A DNA stretch of 64,000 nucleotides from Novosphingobium malaysiense (GTDB lineage: Bacteria; Pseudomonadota; Alphaproteobacteria; Sphingomonadales; Sphingomonadaceae), in assembly GCF_000802225.1 (NCBI RefSeq), contig NZ_JTDI01000001.1:372001-436000 (forward strand), in the 5' to 3' direction. Made by a program: the position numbers and the translations under genes. Positions 25,343-34,192 of this stretch are shown here, in pieces. Below the pieces are notes generated by a model. That model worked only from the letters and a program-made list of their open reading frames with translations, was not told the origin of the DNA and did not search any database. How positions within the stretch are numbered: the first letter of the stretch is position 1; each line of letters begins with the position of its first letter.

Positions 25343-27433
25343 GTGCATCGGCGGTTTTCTGAGGATCAGTCCGGTTTAGAAAGACGCGGACAACCGGTTC
25401 AGTCGCTCGATCATGCGTTGGAGGCTGCCTCCCGTGCGGAAAAGCGTCTTCGCGAAGCGATCGAGGCACTACCGCAGGGCATCGTCTTCCTGGACGAGAA
25501 CGACCGCTACATCCTCTGGAACAAGCGCTATTCCGAAATCTACGAAAGGTCCGCCGATCTGCTCGCCCCGGGCGTGAGGCTGGCCGATACCCTTCGCGTG
25601 GGGGTGGAGCGGGGCGACTATCCCGAGGCGATCGGCCGTGAGGAATCATGGATCGCCGATCGCATGAAGCGTCTCCACCAGCCGGGCGTGCGGCATGAAC
25701 AGTGGCTAGCCAATGGCCGTTGCATCATGATCGAGGAGCGCAAGGTCGACGGGTGCGGCACTATTGGTATTCGCGTCGACATCACCGACCTCAAGCACAA
25801 GGAAGAAAACTTCCGCCTGCTGTTCGAGCGCAATCCGCTGCCGATGCTGGTCTATGACGTGGAAACGGGCCAGATCCGCTCCGCCAACGAATCCGCCTGC
25901 GCGTTCTTCGGCTATGCTCGCGAGGAAATGGCGGACATGTCCGCCCACGCCCTCTTCCCCCGCGACGTCAGGGCCCGCGCTTCGGCGATGCTCGGAAGCG
26001 ATTATTCCAATTCCAACGACTGCTGGCAGATGCTGCGGAGCGACGGATCGAGTGTGGAAGCCGTGATTGCCACCCGGCTTTCCCAGCTCGAAGGCTATTC
26101 CGCCACGATCGTCTCGATCTTCGATGTCACCGAACGCCGCCGCATCGAACAGCGCATGACGCATATGGCCCGCCACGACGAGTTGACGGGACTGGCGAAC
26201 CGTGCCCATTGCCGGGAACACTTGTGCGAGGCGCTGAACCAGTCGGCCCCGAACGAGACGGTCACCATCGCACTGGTCGATCTCGATCACTTCAAAGCCG
26301 TCAACGACACCTACGGCCACATGTTCGGCGATGCCGTGCTCACCGAAGCGGCCCGGCGCATGTTGAAGCTGATTCCGCCGGATGCGCTGTTGTGCCGGAT
26401 CGGGGGCGACGAGTTCGCGATCATCTTTCGCCGCTCCAGCCTGGCGCAGGCGGAACTGGTGGCAAAATCGGTCATCACCACGCTTTCAGAGCCGTTCTTC
26501 GTGCACGGACATCTTATCCACATCGGTGCGACGGTGGGCTTCGCATGCTCTCCTCATGACAGTCGCGATCCCGAGACGCTGCTGCGGTATGCCGATCTTG
26601 CGCTCTATGCCGCCAAGGAAGAGCAGCGCGGCATTTGTCGCCCCTTCGAAACCAGCATGGACGAGGCGGCTCAGCAGAAGAGCCAACTCGAGAAGGACTT
26701 CCGCATCGCGGTGCGCGCCGGCGACCTGGAAGTGCATTACCAGCCCTTGGTCAACCTCGCGACGGGCGAGGTCGAATGTTACGAGTCCCTGTTGCGCTGG
26801 AATCATCCCGAACGTGGCCTCGTGCCGCCGGAAACCTTCGTGCAGTTGGCCGAGGATATGGGTCTCATCGACCATCTCGGCCGTTTCGTGCTGGACCAGG
26901 CCTGCAAGGAAGCCGTAAACTGGCCCGAGCATGTGAAGGTGGCCGTCAACGTATCGCCGTTGCAGTTCCGCAACGGCAACCTGATCAGCACGGTCATCAA
27001 TGCCCTGTCTGCGTCGGGGCTTGCCGCCGGCCGGCTGGAACTGGAAATCACCGAGGCGGTGATGATGGAAAAGGGCCCGCGCCCCGGTGCAATCATCCGC
27101 AATCTGCGCGCTTTCGGCATCGGCATTTCGCTCGACGACTTCGGCACCGGCTATTCCTCGCTCAGCTACCTGCTCGATTACCCCTTTACCAAGATCAAGA
27201 TCGACAAGGCCTTCATCCTCAACCTGCACCAGGAAGCCAAGTCGCGCGCCGTGATCCGCTCGATTATCGGACTGGGCAGGAATCTCGGCCTCACTGTCGC
27301 CGCCGAAGGCATCGAGAGCGAGATCCAACGCGCCTACCTGCGCGAGGAAGGCTGCGTACAGGGCCAGGGATACCTGTTCGGCAAGCCGGAACCTGCCGCC
27401 ACGCTGCGCCATGCCGTCAGCCGCGTGGCCTGA
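25343..27433 (+). CDS. PAS-PAS-GGDEF-EAL protein with ESL variant
   Basis: This 696-aa cytoplasmic protein has two PAS domains (about 33-150 and 155-270), the first with the extended PAS-7 look (EALPQGIVFLDENDRYILWNKRY), then GGDEF (about 275-440) and EAL (about 445-695). GGDEF is intact in RIGGDEF; no RxxD inhibitory site. The EAL signature reads ESLLR, keeping the metal-binding glutamate, and DDFGTGYSS, KIDKAF and QGYLFG are normal, so phosphodiesterase activity is still likely. The GTG at 25343 is the only good start; the ribosome site is weak. It ends 7 bp from the leftward TauD gene without a visible terminator. Confidence 0.88.
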   Translation: MHRRFSEDQSGLERRGQPVQSLDHALEAASRAEKRLREAIEALPQGIVFLDENDRYILWNKRYSEIYERSADLLAPGVRLADTLRVGVERGDYPEAIGREESWIADRMKRLHQPGVRHEQWLANGRCIMIEERKVDGCGTIGIRVDITDLKHKEENFRLLFERNPLPMLVYDVETGQIRSANESACAFFGYAREEMADMSAHALFPRDVRARASAMLGSDYSNSNDCWQMLRSDGSSVEAVIATRLSQLEGYSATIVSIFDVTERRRIEQRMTHMARHDELTGLANRAHCREHLCEALNQSAPNETVTIALVDLDHFKAVNDTYGHMFGDAVLTEAARRMLKLIPPDALLCRIGGDEFAIIFRRSSLAQAELVAKSVITTLSEPFFVHGHLIHIGATVGFACSPHDSRDPETLLRYADLALYAAKEEQRGICRPFETSMDEAAQQKSQLEKDFRIAVRAGDLEVHYQPLVNLATGEVECYESLLRWNHPERGLVPPETFVQLAEDMGLIDHLGRFVLDQACKEAVNWPEHVKVAVNVSPLQFRNGNLISTVINALSASGLAAGRLELEITEAVMMEKGPRPGAIIRNLRAFGIGISLDDFGTGYSSLSYLLDYPFTKIKIDKAFILNLHQEAKSRAVIRSIIGLGRNLGLTVAAEGIESEIQRAYLREEGCVQGQGYLFGKPEPAATLRHAVSRVA

Positions 27434-27440
27434 ATCGCTA

Positions 27441-28271
27441 TCAGGCGCCCGCCCGCGCCTGCTCCTGCGCACGCGCCCGTTCCACCAGTTCGTCCAGCGT
27501 CGCCTCGGCCAGAGCCACGCGCTGCAAAGCCCTTTCCCCCGCGATTGGATCGGCCTGGGCCGTGCGCGCGTGCTGGAGCGCGATGTTGTCTATCATCAGC
27601 AGGTCGTGAAGCTGCCAGACATGCTCGTATCGCGCGCTATGGGCATAGAGGTGGGCAAAGAGCCGGTCGAGTACACGGCGGCTTTGCTCCTCGTCGAGTT
27701 CCAGGATCCGATCCGCGTGGTATTCGGTCACGAACAGCACCGGCCGCCCCGTGCGCGGGTGCGGCAGCACCGTGGGATGTTCGGCGATGAATACCGGCCA
27801 GTCGTAGCCGCTGGCGAACATGTCCAGCTTGTGACGCAGAGTCGTACCTGAAACGAGCGCCTTCAGATCGTCCGTTAAGCTGCGCCAGCCGGCCGCGCCG
27901 CTCACGAAGGTCGTCGACGTCGGCCCCTGCGGGAGCGCGATGGCATGCAGGCAGATGCCGCGAATGGGATGATCGGTATAGGTCAGGTCCGAATGGAACG
28001 GCAGCGCGACCGACCCTGCAGCATCGTCGTTGTGCAACACGGTGACGAAGTCGCCCTTCCCGGTGTTGTCGACCGGCGGCGGCGGACCGAACCATGCGGC
28101 GATTTCGAGCTGCCTTTCCGGCGACAGCGCCCCGCCGCCGCGGAACAGGAGCAGGCCATGTTCCTCCCAGGCGGACCTCAGGGCAGAGATCTCTGCGCCC
28201 GTTCCGCCCGATCGGGTATCGAAATCGAGAACCTCCACGCCGAAATCGCAATGCAGCGGCCGGAACTTCAT
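27441..28271 (-). CDS. TauD/TfdA-family dioxygenase
   Basis: This 276-aa cytoplasmic enzyme is an Fe(II)/2-oxoglutarate-dependent oxygenase of the TauD/TfdA family, which oxidises substrates such as taurine, chlorophenoxyacetate or other carboxylates and sulfonates. The facial triad is visible: H93 and D95 in PFHSDLTY and the distal histidine in DNIALQHAR, with the oxoglutarate-binding arginine in ERALQRVAL. The length is normal. It is convergent with the GGDEF-EAL gene and divergent from the PfkB kinase, so it is a single-gene unit. Its substrate is not evident from context. Confidence 0.88.
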   Translation of the reverse strand: MKFRPLHCDFGVEVLDFDTRSGGTGAEISALRSAWEEHGLLLFRGGGALSPERQLEIAAWFGPPPPVDNTGKGDFVTVLHNDDAAGSVALPFHSDLTYTDHPIRGICLHAIALPQGPTSTTFVSGAAGWRSLTDDLKALVSGTTLRHKLDMFASGYDWPVFIAEHPTVLPHPRTGRPVLFVTEYHADRILELDEEQSRRVLDRLFAHLYAHSARYEHVWQLHDLLMIDNIALQHARTAQADPIAGERALQRVALAEATLDELVERARAQEQARAGA

Positions 28272-28368
28272 CGGCCCTCTCCCCTTGCACTCTTGTTAGC
28301 CGAGTGCATGAAAGGTGCCCGATAATCGCCGAGGATTCCAGCCAAGACATCGTTCCGGAGCCTGCCAG

Positions 28369-29298
28369 ATGAAAAGCATCGCCACTTTGACGATGAATCC
28401 GACCATCGATGTATCCTACGACATCGCCAGGATGCAGCACACGCACAAGATGCGCACCGACAACGAATGGTACGCACCGGGCGGCGGCGGCATCAACGTG
28501 GCGCGGGTTTTCGTTCGGCTGGGCGGCAATGCCCGCTGCTACTACCTCTCCGGCGGGGCAACCGGGCCAGCGCTCGACGGGCTGATCGACCTGCACCAGC
28601 TGGTGCGAACGCGCATACCCATCGCCGGCCCAACCCGCGTGGCTTCGGCCGTATTCGAGCAGGAAAGCGGCAAGGAATACCGCTTCGTTCCCCGGGGCCC
28701 GAAGATCGCCGAACACGAATGGCGGGATTGCCTTGAGCGCCTGGGCGCAGCCGATTGCGGGACGATGGTTATGAGCGGTTCGTTGCCACCCGGCGTGCCT
28801 TCCGATTTCTACGCCCGCGTAACGGAGTTGCTGCGTCCGCGCGGCATCGAGCTCGTGCTGGACAGTTCGGGAACGGGTCTGGCGCATGGTATCGATGCGG
28901 GTTCGCTCCTGCTCGTCAAACCCAGCCAAGGCGAGTTGCAGGCCTACGTTGGCCGAACGCTCGATACGCCCGATGCCATCGGCAAGGAGGCAATGCGCAT
29001 CGTCGAGACCGGCAAGGCCCGGCTCGTGGCGGTGACGATGGGACACAAGGGCGCGGTGCTCGCCCGGGCGGAAGGCCCGGTCTTCCTGCCCGCACTGAAA
29101 ATCGAGGCGGCCAGCGCGGTAGGCGCGGGCGACAGCTTCGTGGCCGGGATGGTCTATGCCCTTCATGCCGGCAAGAGCGAAACGGAGGCATTCCGTTTCG
29201 GCGTCGCATCGGGTACCGCGGCGGTCCTGCGCGCCGGGGCCGGGCTGGCTCACCCGGTGGACATCGAAGACTTGCTGCAGCAGCTCCAACCGCTGTAA
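28369..29298 (+). CDS. pfkB: PfkB-family sugar kinase (phosphofructokinase-2/1-phosphofructokinase type)
   Basis: This 309-aa cytoplasmic kinase belongs to the hexose/tagatose group of PfkB proteins. The N-terminal TLTMNPTIDVSYDI and GGGGINVARVFVRLGG signatures and the catalytic base in SAVGAGDSFVAGM (aspartate near 253) are intact. Members phosphorylate fructose-6-phosphate, fructose-1-phosphate or tagatose-6-phosphate. The start at 28369 follows GGAG. It may be co-transcribed with the DUF1801 gene 44 bp downstream. The best guess is a minor ATP phosphofructokinase; the gene symbol follows the family name and does not prove the substrate. Confidence 0.82.
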   Translation: MKSIATLTMNPTIDVSYDIARMQHTHKMRTDNEWYAPGGGGINVARVFVRLGGNARCYYLSGGATGPALDGLIDLHQLVRTRIPIAGPTRVASAVFEQESGKEYRFVPRGPKIAEHEWRDCLERLGAADCGTMVMSGSLPPGVPSDFYARVTELLRPRGIELVLDSSGTGLAHGIDAGSLLLVKPSQGELQAYVGRTLDTPDAIGKEAMRIVETGKARLVAVTMGHKGAVLARAEGPVFLPALKIEAASAVGAGDSFVAGMVYALHAGKSETEAFRFGVASGTAAVLRAGAGLAHPVDIEDLLQQLQPL

Positions 29299-29342
29299 CG
29301 CTAGATCTCTGGCCCGAGCCGGCAAATCATCGAGGCAGGCCT

Positions 29343-29771
29343 ATGAACGATGCGAGTTCACCCCGGGCGCGCATAGACGCCAAAATCGCCGAACTGGACG
29401 ACTGGCGGGGCGCAACTCTGGCGCGAATGCGCGCACTGATTCACGAGGCGGACCCGGAAGTGGTCGAAACGGTAAAATGGGTAAAGCCCACCAACCCATC
29501 GGGCGTGCCGACATGGGAACATGCCGGCATCATTTGCACTGGCGAAGTCTACAAGGCCTACGTCAAAATGACGTTCGCGCGCGGCGCGGCCCTGAATGAC
29601 CGCGAGGGCGTATTCAATGCCGGCTTCGGTGGTGGCACGCGGCGGGCCATCGACATTCGCGAGGGTGCAACGGTCGACGGCGAGGCATTCAAGGCATTGG
29701 TGACCGAAGCCGTCGCGCTCAACATCGACAGAGGTCGAAGACGCGCCACGCCGGCCAGCCCTGAAGACTAG
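29343..29771 (+). CDS. DUF1801-type small protein
   Basis: This 142-aa protein resembles the DUF1801 (YdhG-like) family: an N-terminal helix (RIDAKIAELDDWRGATLARMRALIHEADPEVVETVKW), then the short beta region with VPTWEHAGIICTGEVYKAYVKMTF. Proteins of this family have no proven enzymatic role; some bind iron or take part in intracellular delivery. It lies 44 bp after the PfkB kinase, with GGCAGGC as a modest ribosome site. The last residues are basic and low in complexity. Confidence 0.7.
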   Translation: MNDASSPRARIDAKIAELDDWRGATLARMRALIHEADPEVVETVKWVKPTNPSGVPTWEHAGIICTGEVYKAYVKMTFARGAALNDREGVFNAGFGGGTRRAIDIREGATVDGEAFKALVTEAVALNIDRGRRRATPASPED

Positions 29772-29804
29772 CCGACCGGGACATGCTCCAGGGACCTGAA
29801 GGCG

Positions 29805-29827
29805 GCCGGCCAGATTGACTGGCCGGC
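29805..29827. terminator. Hairpin between convergent genes
   Basis: GCCGGCCAG and CTGGCCGGC form a perfect 9-bp stem with a 5-base loop between the ends of the convergent DUF1801 and small heat-shock genes. There is no clear T-tract on either strand, so termination is uncertain. Confidence 0.35.
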
Positions 29828-29833
29828 GCCGCT

Positions 29834-30262
29834 TCAACCCACGCTGATCTTCTTTTTCGCGTCCTTGGCCGACTTCGGCAATGTCAGCGTCAGTATGCCG
29901 TCTTCGTACTTCGCCGAGGCTTCCTCGATCGAGACTTCCGCCGGCAACGAAATGCTGCGCGAGATGGCACCGTAGTAGCGTTCCGAGTGGATGACCTTGT
30001 CGTTTTCCTCATCGGCGTCGTACTGCGATACTTCAGCGGTGATGGTCAGCACATTGTTGTCGACGGAAACGTCGATCTGGTCCTTGCTGACACCCGGCAT
30101 TTCGGCATGGACGACAAGATTGTCGCCGTTCTCCTTCACGTCGATCTTGATCTTGCCGGGGTGGGGCAAGGGATCGCCATGCAGAGGCGCAATCGAATAA
30201 CCCAAGGGAAAGTCACGAAAGAGCTCGTCGAAGAGACTGCGGCGAGCAGGGGTTTTAGCCAT
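29834..30262 (-). CDS. Small heat-shock protein (Hsp20/alpha-crystallin)
   Basis: This 142-aa ATP-independent chaperone holds unfolding proteins for refolding. The alpha-crystallin domain spans about residues 38-130, with KIDVKENGDNLVVHAEMPGVSKDQIDV at its start and the conserved end AKYEDGILTLTLPKS; the C-terminus has the IxV-like ISVG. I use the ATG at 30262, preceded by GGAGAGG; the open frame runs further upstream to 30541 but without heat-shock sequence. A 293-bp divergent gap separates it from the FAD oxidoreductase. I looked for a ROSE-type RNA thermometer in its leader and could not find a convincing one. Confidence 0.92.
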   Translation of the reverse strand: MAKTPARRSLFDELFRDFPLGYSIAPLHGDPLPHPGKIKIDVKENGDNLVVHAEMPGVSKDQIDVSVDNNVLTITAEVSQYDADEENDKVIHSERYYGAISRSISLPAEVSIEEASAKYEDGILTLTLPKSAKDAKKKISVG

Positions 30263-30555
30263 GAGACCTCTCCATTCCTCAACAGTTGAAGACCGGGGCC
30301 GAATAGCTCCGGCGGGAACGGAGTTCATTGCGTTTGCGCAATTTCCACTCAGGGCCCGCAATGCTCCGTTCCTGCTTGCCGATCGCAGATCCGGCCCCTG
30401 CCGATAATATGCGCTCGGGAAGGCCTCAGTTCCATACCCAGAGAAGGCCATTTGTCTCCGGAAGGCCGATAGTTCGGATGCCGCAATCCCTCGGGTTTTA
30501 ATTGACTCGCTCACGCGCCGCATGGTTGCTTGGCGCTTCAAGAAGAGGGGTTGGC

Positions 30556-31926
30556 ATGACTATTCCCGATTTTGCCGGCAACATAATCGATCCGGCCCAT
30601 GAAGACTTCGATACGGCGCGTTTCGGCTGGAATCGCATGATCGATCGCAAGCCGGCGCTCATCGCGCGCTGCGCCAGCGTCGACGATGTCGTGGCGGCAG
30701 TGCGTCATGCAGCGGCGCGAGGCATGACGGCAGCCGCACGCTGCGGCGGGCACTCGGTCTCCGGTGCCTCTTTGCCTGAAAACGGCCTCGTGATCGATCT
30801 CTCCGGGGTCAAGGATATCGAAGTCGATCGCGAAGCGCGGGTCGCCCACGTCGGCGGCGGCGCATTGCTCGGCGAACTGGACGCGGCGACTCAGGCCCAC
30901 GGGCTTGCAGTGACTGCCGGCATCGAGCCGGAAACCGGTGTCGGCGGTCTCGCGCTCGGCGGCGGGATCGGCTTTCTCGCGCGCAAACTCGGCCTGACGA
31001 TAGACAACCTGATCGGTGCGCAGGTTGTCCTGGCCGATGGCAGCGTAGTCGAGGCCAACGAGAGCGAGCACCCCGACCTGTTCTGGGCCATTCGGGGCGG
31101 TGGCGGACAATTCGGCATTGTCACCCGCTTCGATTTTCGCCTCCATCCGATCGGGCCCGACATCATCACCGCATGGTCATTCTATCCTCTGGACAAGGCG
31201 CAAGACGTGCTCGGCTACGTCCGGGAATTCATGCGCGGTGCTTCGGACGACGTCAGCCTGGTACCGGCCTTCATGCACGTGCCGGGAGCCGAGCCATTTC
31301 CCGCCGAGTGGCAGGGCAAGCCGTGCCTGGCCGTAATCGCCTTCCATGTCGGCGACGAACCAACCGCGCGCAAGGAAGTGCAGCCGCTGCTCGAAAGGGG
31401 AGAGATGATCTTCGGCTACCTCGCCTCCCAGCCCTACGTCGAATTCCAGAAGGCACTGGCAGGATCATCGCCCCATGGCGGCCGCTATTACTGGAAGTCG
31501 ATATTCGTCGAGGACCTGTGCGATGATCTCGTCGATGTGATGATCGAAGGTATCCGCAGCATTCCCGGCGAATACTCGATGATCTTTCTGGAGACGCTGG
31601 GCGGTGCAGTGGGCCGGGTCGGCATCGAAGAGACTGCCTTTTCCAACCGCGATGCTCGATACAACCTCGGCATATCCGCCGGCTGGTCCGACTCGGCGAC
31701 CGATGACGCTGCGGTCGCCGCGGCCCGCGCGTGTTTCGAAAAACTGAAGCCGTTCTCGGACGGCACCGTGTACCTCAACTACCTCGATCGCGACGAAGCG
31801 GCACGGGCGCGCGAAGGATTCGGCCCAAATTACGACCGGCTGCAAAAGGTGAAGACGAAATACGATCCGGGCGGGCTGTTCCCGGGGGTGCTCAACGCTC
31901 GGCAGGACAACCTTCGCGGAGAATAG
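30556..31926 (+). CDS. FAD-linked oxidoreductase (BBE-like)
   Basis: This 456-aa flavoprotein has the PCMH-type FAD-binding domain (about 30-205) and a C-terminal berberine-bridge (BBE) domain (NYLDRDEAARAREGFGPNYDRLQKVKTKYDPGGLF). H66 in CGGHS is the expected site of covalent FAD attachment. The second, cysteinyl link of bicovalent members is missing: the matching stretch reads AGIEPETGVGG. Family members oxidise sugars, alcohols or alkaloid-like substrates with oxygen. There is no signal peptide. The ATG at 30556 follows GAGGGG. It lies upstream of the sulfotransferase in the same direction with 156 bp between; the substrate is unknown. Confidence 0.88.
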   Translation: MTIPDFAGNIIDPAHEDFDTARFGWNRMIDRKPALIARCASVDDVVAAVRHAAARGMTAAARCGGHSVSGASLPENGLVIDLSGVKDIEVDREARVAHVGGGALLGELDAATQAHGLAVTAGIEPETGVGGLALGGGIGFLARKLGLTIDNLIGAQVVLADGSVVEANESEHPDLFWAIRGGGGQFGIVTRFDFRLHPIGPDIITAWSFYPLDKAQDVLGYVREFMRGASDDVSLVPAFMHVPGAEPFPAEWQGKPCLAVIAFHVGDEPTARKEVQPLLERGEMIFGYLASQPYVEFQKALAGSSPHGGRYYWKSIFVEDLCDDLVDVMIEGIRSIPGEYSMIFLETLGGAVGRVGIEETAFSNRDARYNLGISAGWSDSATDDAAVAAARACFEKLKPFSDGTVYLNYLDRDEAARAREGFGPNYDRLQKVKTKYDPGGLFPGVLNARQDNLRGE

Positions 31927-32082
31927 CGGCGGCACTCCTTCAGTTCTGGCGACGTGCGCCGCGATGCATTAGAGAACCGCAGCCCGACGACAACCGGGCT
32001 CGCCGATGTCGACACGCTACTTCAGGCAGTCAGCCTGTTTCCCCGCGAGATCCGACATTCTACCGATAGGGAGACCGGTATC

Positions 32083-33006
32083 GTGAAAGATGCAATGGAA
32101 GTTCCTGCCCATTCCGGGAGGGCGCACTGGATCCAGCCCGAAATCCAGCAGAAGATCGCATGGCGCGATGGCGATGTCGTCATTTCGGTGCCGCCGAAGA
32201 GCGGGACGACCTGGACAATGAACATCGTGCACCAGCTTCTCACCGGGGGGACAAGCGACTTTCGCGATATCTACGAGGAAGTGCCCTGGATCGAGTTCGT
32301 CGGCCATCCTGAGGAGACCCATGACGAGATCCTCTCCCGTCTCGACGCCATGCCGACCGATCGCCGCCGCGCCTTCAAGACGCATTCCGCGCCGCCGGTG
32401 GTCCCCTTCCTCGCGGCAGGGGAAGGCCCGCACGTCCAGTACATCGTCGTGTGCCGCAATCCGGAAGAGGCATTGGTCTCGTTTCAGCCGTTCATCGCGA
32501 AGCACGCCGATGAGTGGTTCGATCTCTGGGGAATGCCGAGGGAAGCCATGGCGAGGCCGGACTTCCCCTCCTTCTACCACGAGGTCGTCGCCGCCAGGGG
32601 GATGCACGAAAACGCCTTTTTCCGTTTCCTGGAGGCCTGGTGGCCGCTTCGCAACAACGACAACGTCCTCTTCCTGCACTATGCCGACATGAAGCGCGAC
32701 CATGCCGGTTCGGTCCGGAAAATTGCAGATTACCTGGGCGTTGCGCCGAGCGAAGGCGAATGGTCCAAGATCCTCGAATACACGTCGTTTCCCTGGATGA
32801 AACAACACGAAGACAAGTTCGAGGCCCGCACGGCCGGGAAGGTGCCTATCCTCAAATCCGGCGCGATGATCCGCAAGGGCGAGGCCGGTAAGGCGAAGGC
32901 CGACGGCATGACCGACGCAATCGCTGGTGAATTGCGCAAGTTGGGCGACCGGATTTGCTCCGGTGCTGCCGTGGACTGGCTTTACGAAGGCGGCGTTCGC
33001 CCCTGA
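32083..33006 (+). CDS. Sulfotransferase family protein
   Basis: This 307-aa cytoplasmic enzyme belongs to the aryl/alcohol sulfotransferase family, which moves a sulfuryl group from PAPS to a hydroxyl or amine. The 5'-phosphosulfate loop is intact (PPKSGTTW, residues 37-44) and the 3'-phosphate region reads IVVCRNPEEALVSF. The start is uncertain: GTG at 32083 has GGGAGA before it and gives a normal N-terminus, while an in-frame ATG lies at 32095 and the frame is open back to 31954. It converges on the TetR gene. Bacterial sulfotransferases of this type modify steroids, phenols or lipids; here the acceptor is unknown, though the P450 beyond the TetR gene could supply a hydroxyl. Confidence 0.85.
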   Translation: MKDAMEVPAHSGRAHWIQPEIQQKIAWRDGDVVISVPPKSGTTWTMNIVHQLLTGGTSDFRDIYEEVPWIEFVGHPEETHDEILSRLDAMPTDRRRAFKTHSAPPVVPFLAAGEGPHVQYIVVCRNPEEALVSFQPFIAKHADEWFDLWGMPREAMARPDFPSFYHEVVAARGMHENAFFRFLEAWWPLRNNDNVLFLHYADMKRDHAGSVRKIADYLGVAPSEGEWSKILEYTSFPWMKQHEDKFEARTAGKVPILKSGAMIRKGEAGKAKADGMTDAIAGELRKLGDRICSGAAVDWLYEGGVRP

Positions 33007-33030
33007 GGGCGTGGCCAGCCCGGCCGCCCC

Positions 33031-33684
33031 CTATGCGAGGACGCCGCGGCGGCAGAACTCCCAGATCGCGTCGGCCAGTTCTTCGCGCTCCCGGCGGTCG
33101 CCCATGCCCTCTTCTTCGGCCAGCAGCATCGTGTGCACCGTGGTCGAGACGAGGTTGTATATCAGGCGGGCCTGCAACTGGCTGTCGGCCTTGCGGAACT
33201 CGCCCTCGGCCATGCCCTCGCTGACATAGCCGGCGATCAGGTCCAGCAGTGGTTGCAAGGCGGACTGCAATTCGCCCGGACGCGTCTGCGCCAACCGCAA
33301 GTGCTCTCGGCTCAGCGCCGCCCCGCGCCGGTTGGCACCCACGTGATCCTGGCCGAGTTGTCCGACGACGATGTTCCGGACGATCGTCTTCAACGCCTCT
33401 TCCGGACTGGCGCAACGTGCAGTGACCTCGCGAAACTGCAGTGCGGCCGCGCGCAGCGAGCTGTCGAACACGGCAAGGACCAGATCATCCTTGCCCTGGA
33501 AGCACTCGTAGAAGGCGCGGCGGGCCAGCCCCGTACGCGACAGCACGGCACGGATCGTCAGGCCTTCCAGGCCGCTCTCGTCGAGCAGGTCGTAGGCGGC
33601 CTGGATAAGCAGGCCCGAGCGATCACGCTCATCGGCGGCGTCCGCAAGCGGCGCGAGTTTTGGATAGGCACTGACCATTGGCAA
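33031..33684 (-). CDS. TetR-family regulator of the ferredoxin/P450 unit
   Basis: This 217-aa repressor-like protein has a TetR helix-turn-helix at about residues 24-70 (GLTIRAVLSRTGLARRAFYECFQGKDDLVLAVF) and an all-helical ligand domain. It is divergent from the ferredoxin-P450 pair, and a perfect 19-bp palindrome lies just before the ferredoxin start (33783-33801), the likely operator. The start is uncertain: ATG at 33684 or at 33678, neither with a strong ribosome site. The inducer is probably a substrate or product of the P450, which is inference from layout. Confidence 0.88.
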   Translation of the reverse strand: MPMVSAYPKLAPLADAADERDRSGLLIQAAYDLLDESGLEGLTIRAVLSRTGLARRAFYECFQGKDDLVLAVFDSSLRAAALQFREVTARCASPEEALKTIVRNIVVGQLGQDHVGANRRGAALSREHLRLAQTRPGELQSALQPLLDLIAGYVSEGMAEGEFRKADSQLQARLIYNLVSTTVHTMLLAEEEGMGDRREREELADAIWEFCRRGVLA

Positions 33685-33782
33685 ACCGGTAAGGCGAGTT
33701 CTGTTTGCGGTCCAGTGATAGTGTTACGATATTGCTACATGGTGCTGGAGATTGACTCCGCAGGCCCACTCGGAGTAAAACT

Positions 33783-33801
33783 TTGAGAACGACGTTCTCA
33801 A
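33783..33801. promoter_or_regulatory. Palindromic TetR-type operator
   Basis: TTGAGAACGACGTTCTCAA is a perfect 19-bp palindrome apart from the central base, ending 22 bp before the ferredoxin ATG and just ahead of its GAGGAGA ribosome site. A protein bound there would block transcription of the ferredoxin/P450 genes. The divergent TetR gene is the obvious candidate. Confidence 0.75.
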
Positions 33802-33823
33802 CGAGTTTCGCGAGGAGAGATTC

Positions 33824-34150
33824 ATGCCCAAGGTTCATTATGTCGACCACACCGGACAGGACACGCCGATAGATGTTCCTGCTGGTGAGAACGTCATGCA
33901 CGGCGCCGTCTACAACGGGGTCGAAGGCATTGCCGGCGAATGCGGCGGTGCCCTGTCCTGCGCGACCTGCCATTGCTACGTCGACGAGGCATGGACCGCG
34001 AAAGTCGGCGGTCCCTCTTCCGAGGCCGAGAAAGAGCTGCTGGAGAATGCCTCTTGCGAGGTGAAGCCGAACAGCCGGCTGTCCTGTCAGATCGAGATGA
34101 CCGACGAACTGGACGGTCTGGTCATCCACATGCCCGAATCCCAATACTGA
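33824..34150 (+). CDS. 2Fe-2S ferredoxin, adrenodoxin type
   Basis: This 108-aa ferredoxin carries one [2Fe-2S] cluster on C40, C46, C49 and C88 in the C-x5-C-x2-C spacing of adrenodoxin/putidaredoxin-type proteins, which pass electrons to P450s. The length is typical. GAGGAGA precedes the ATG and the palindromic operator lies just upstream. The P450 follows after 42 bp, so this is its redox partner; no ferredoxin reductase gene is in the window, so the reductase must be encoded elsewhere. It might also serve the P450 at 10.9 kb, which has no partner of its own. Confidence 0.95.
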   Translation: MPKVHYVDHTGQDTPIDVPAGENVMHGAVYNGVEGIAGECGGALSCATCHCYVDEAWTAKVGGPSSEAEKELLENASCEVKPNSRLSCQIEMTDELDGLVIHMPESQY

Positions 34151-34192
34151 TCCGCCCTTACCGACCCGATAGCGCCCATAGGGAGAGAGCCT

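Noticed and set aside
30263..30555. ROSE-type RNA thermometer before the small heat-shock gene
   Set aside because: The leader can fold, but the typical anti-Shine-Dalgarno U-rich hairpin could not be found.
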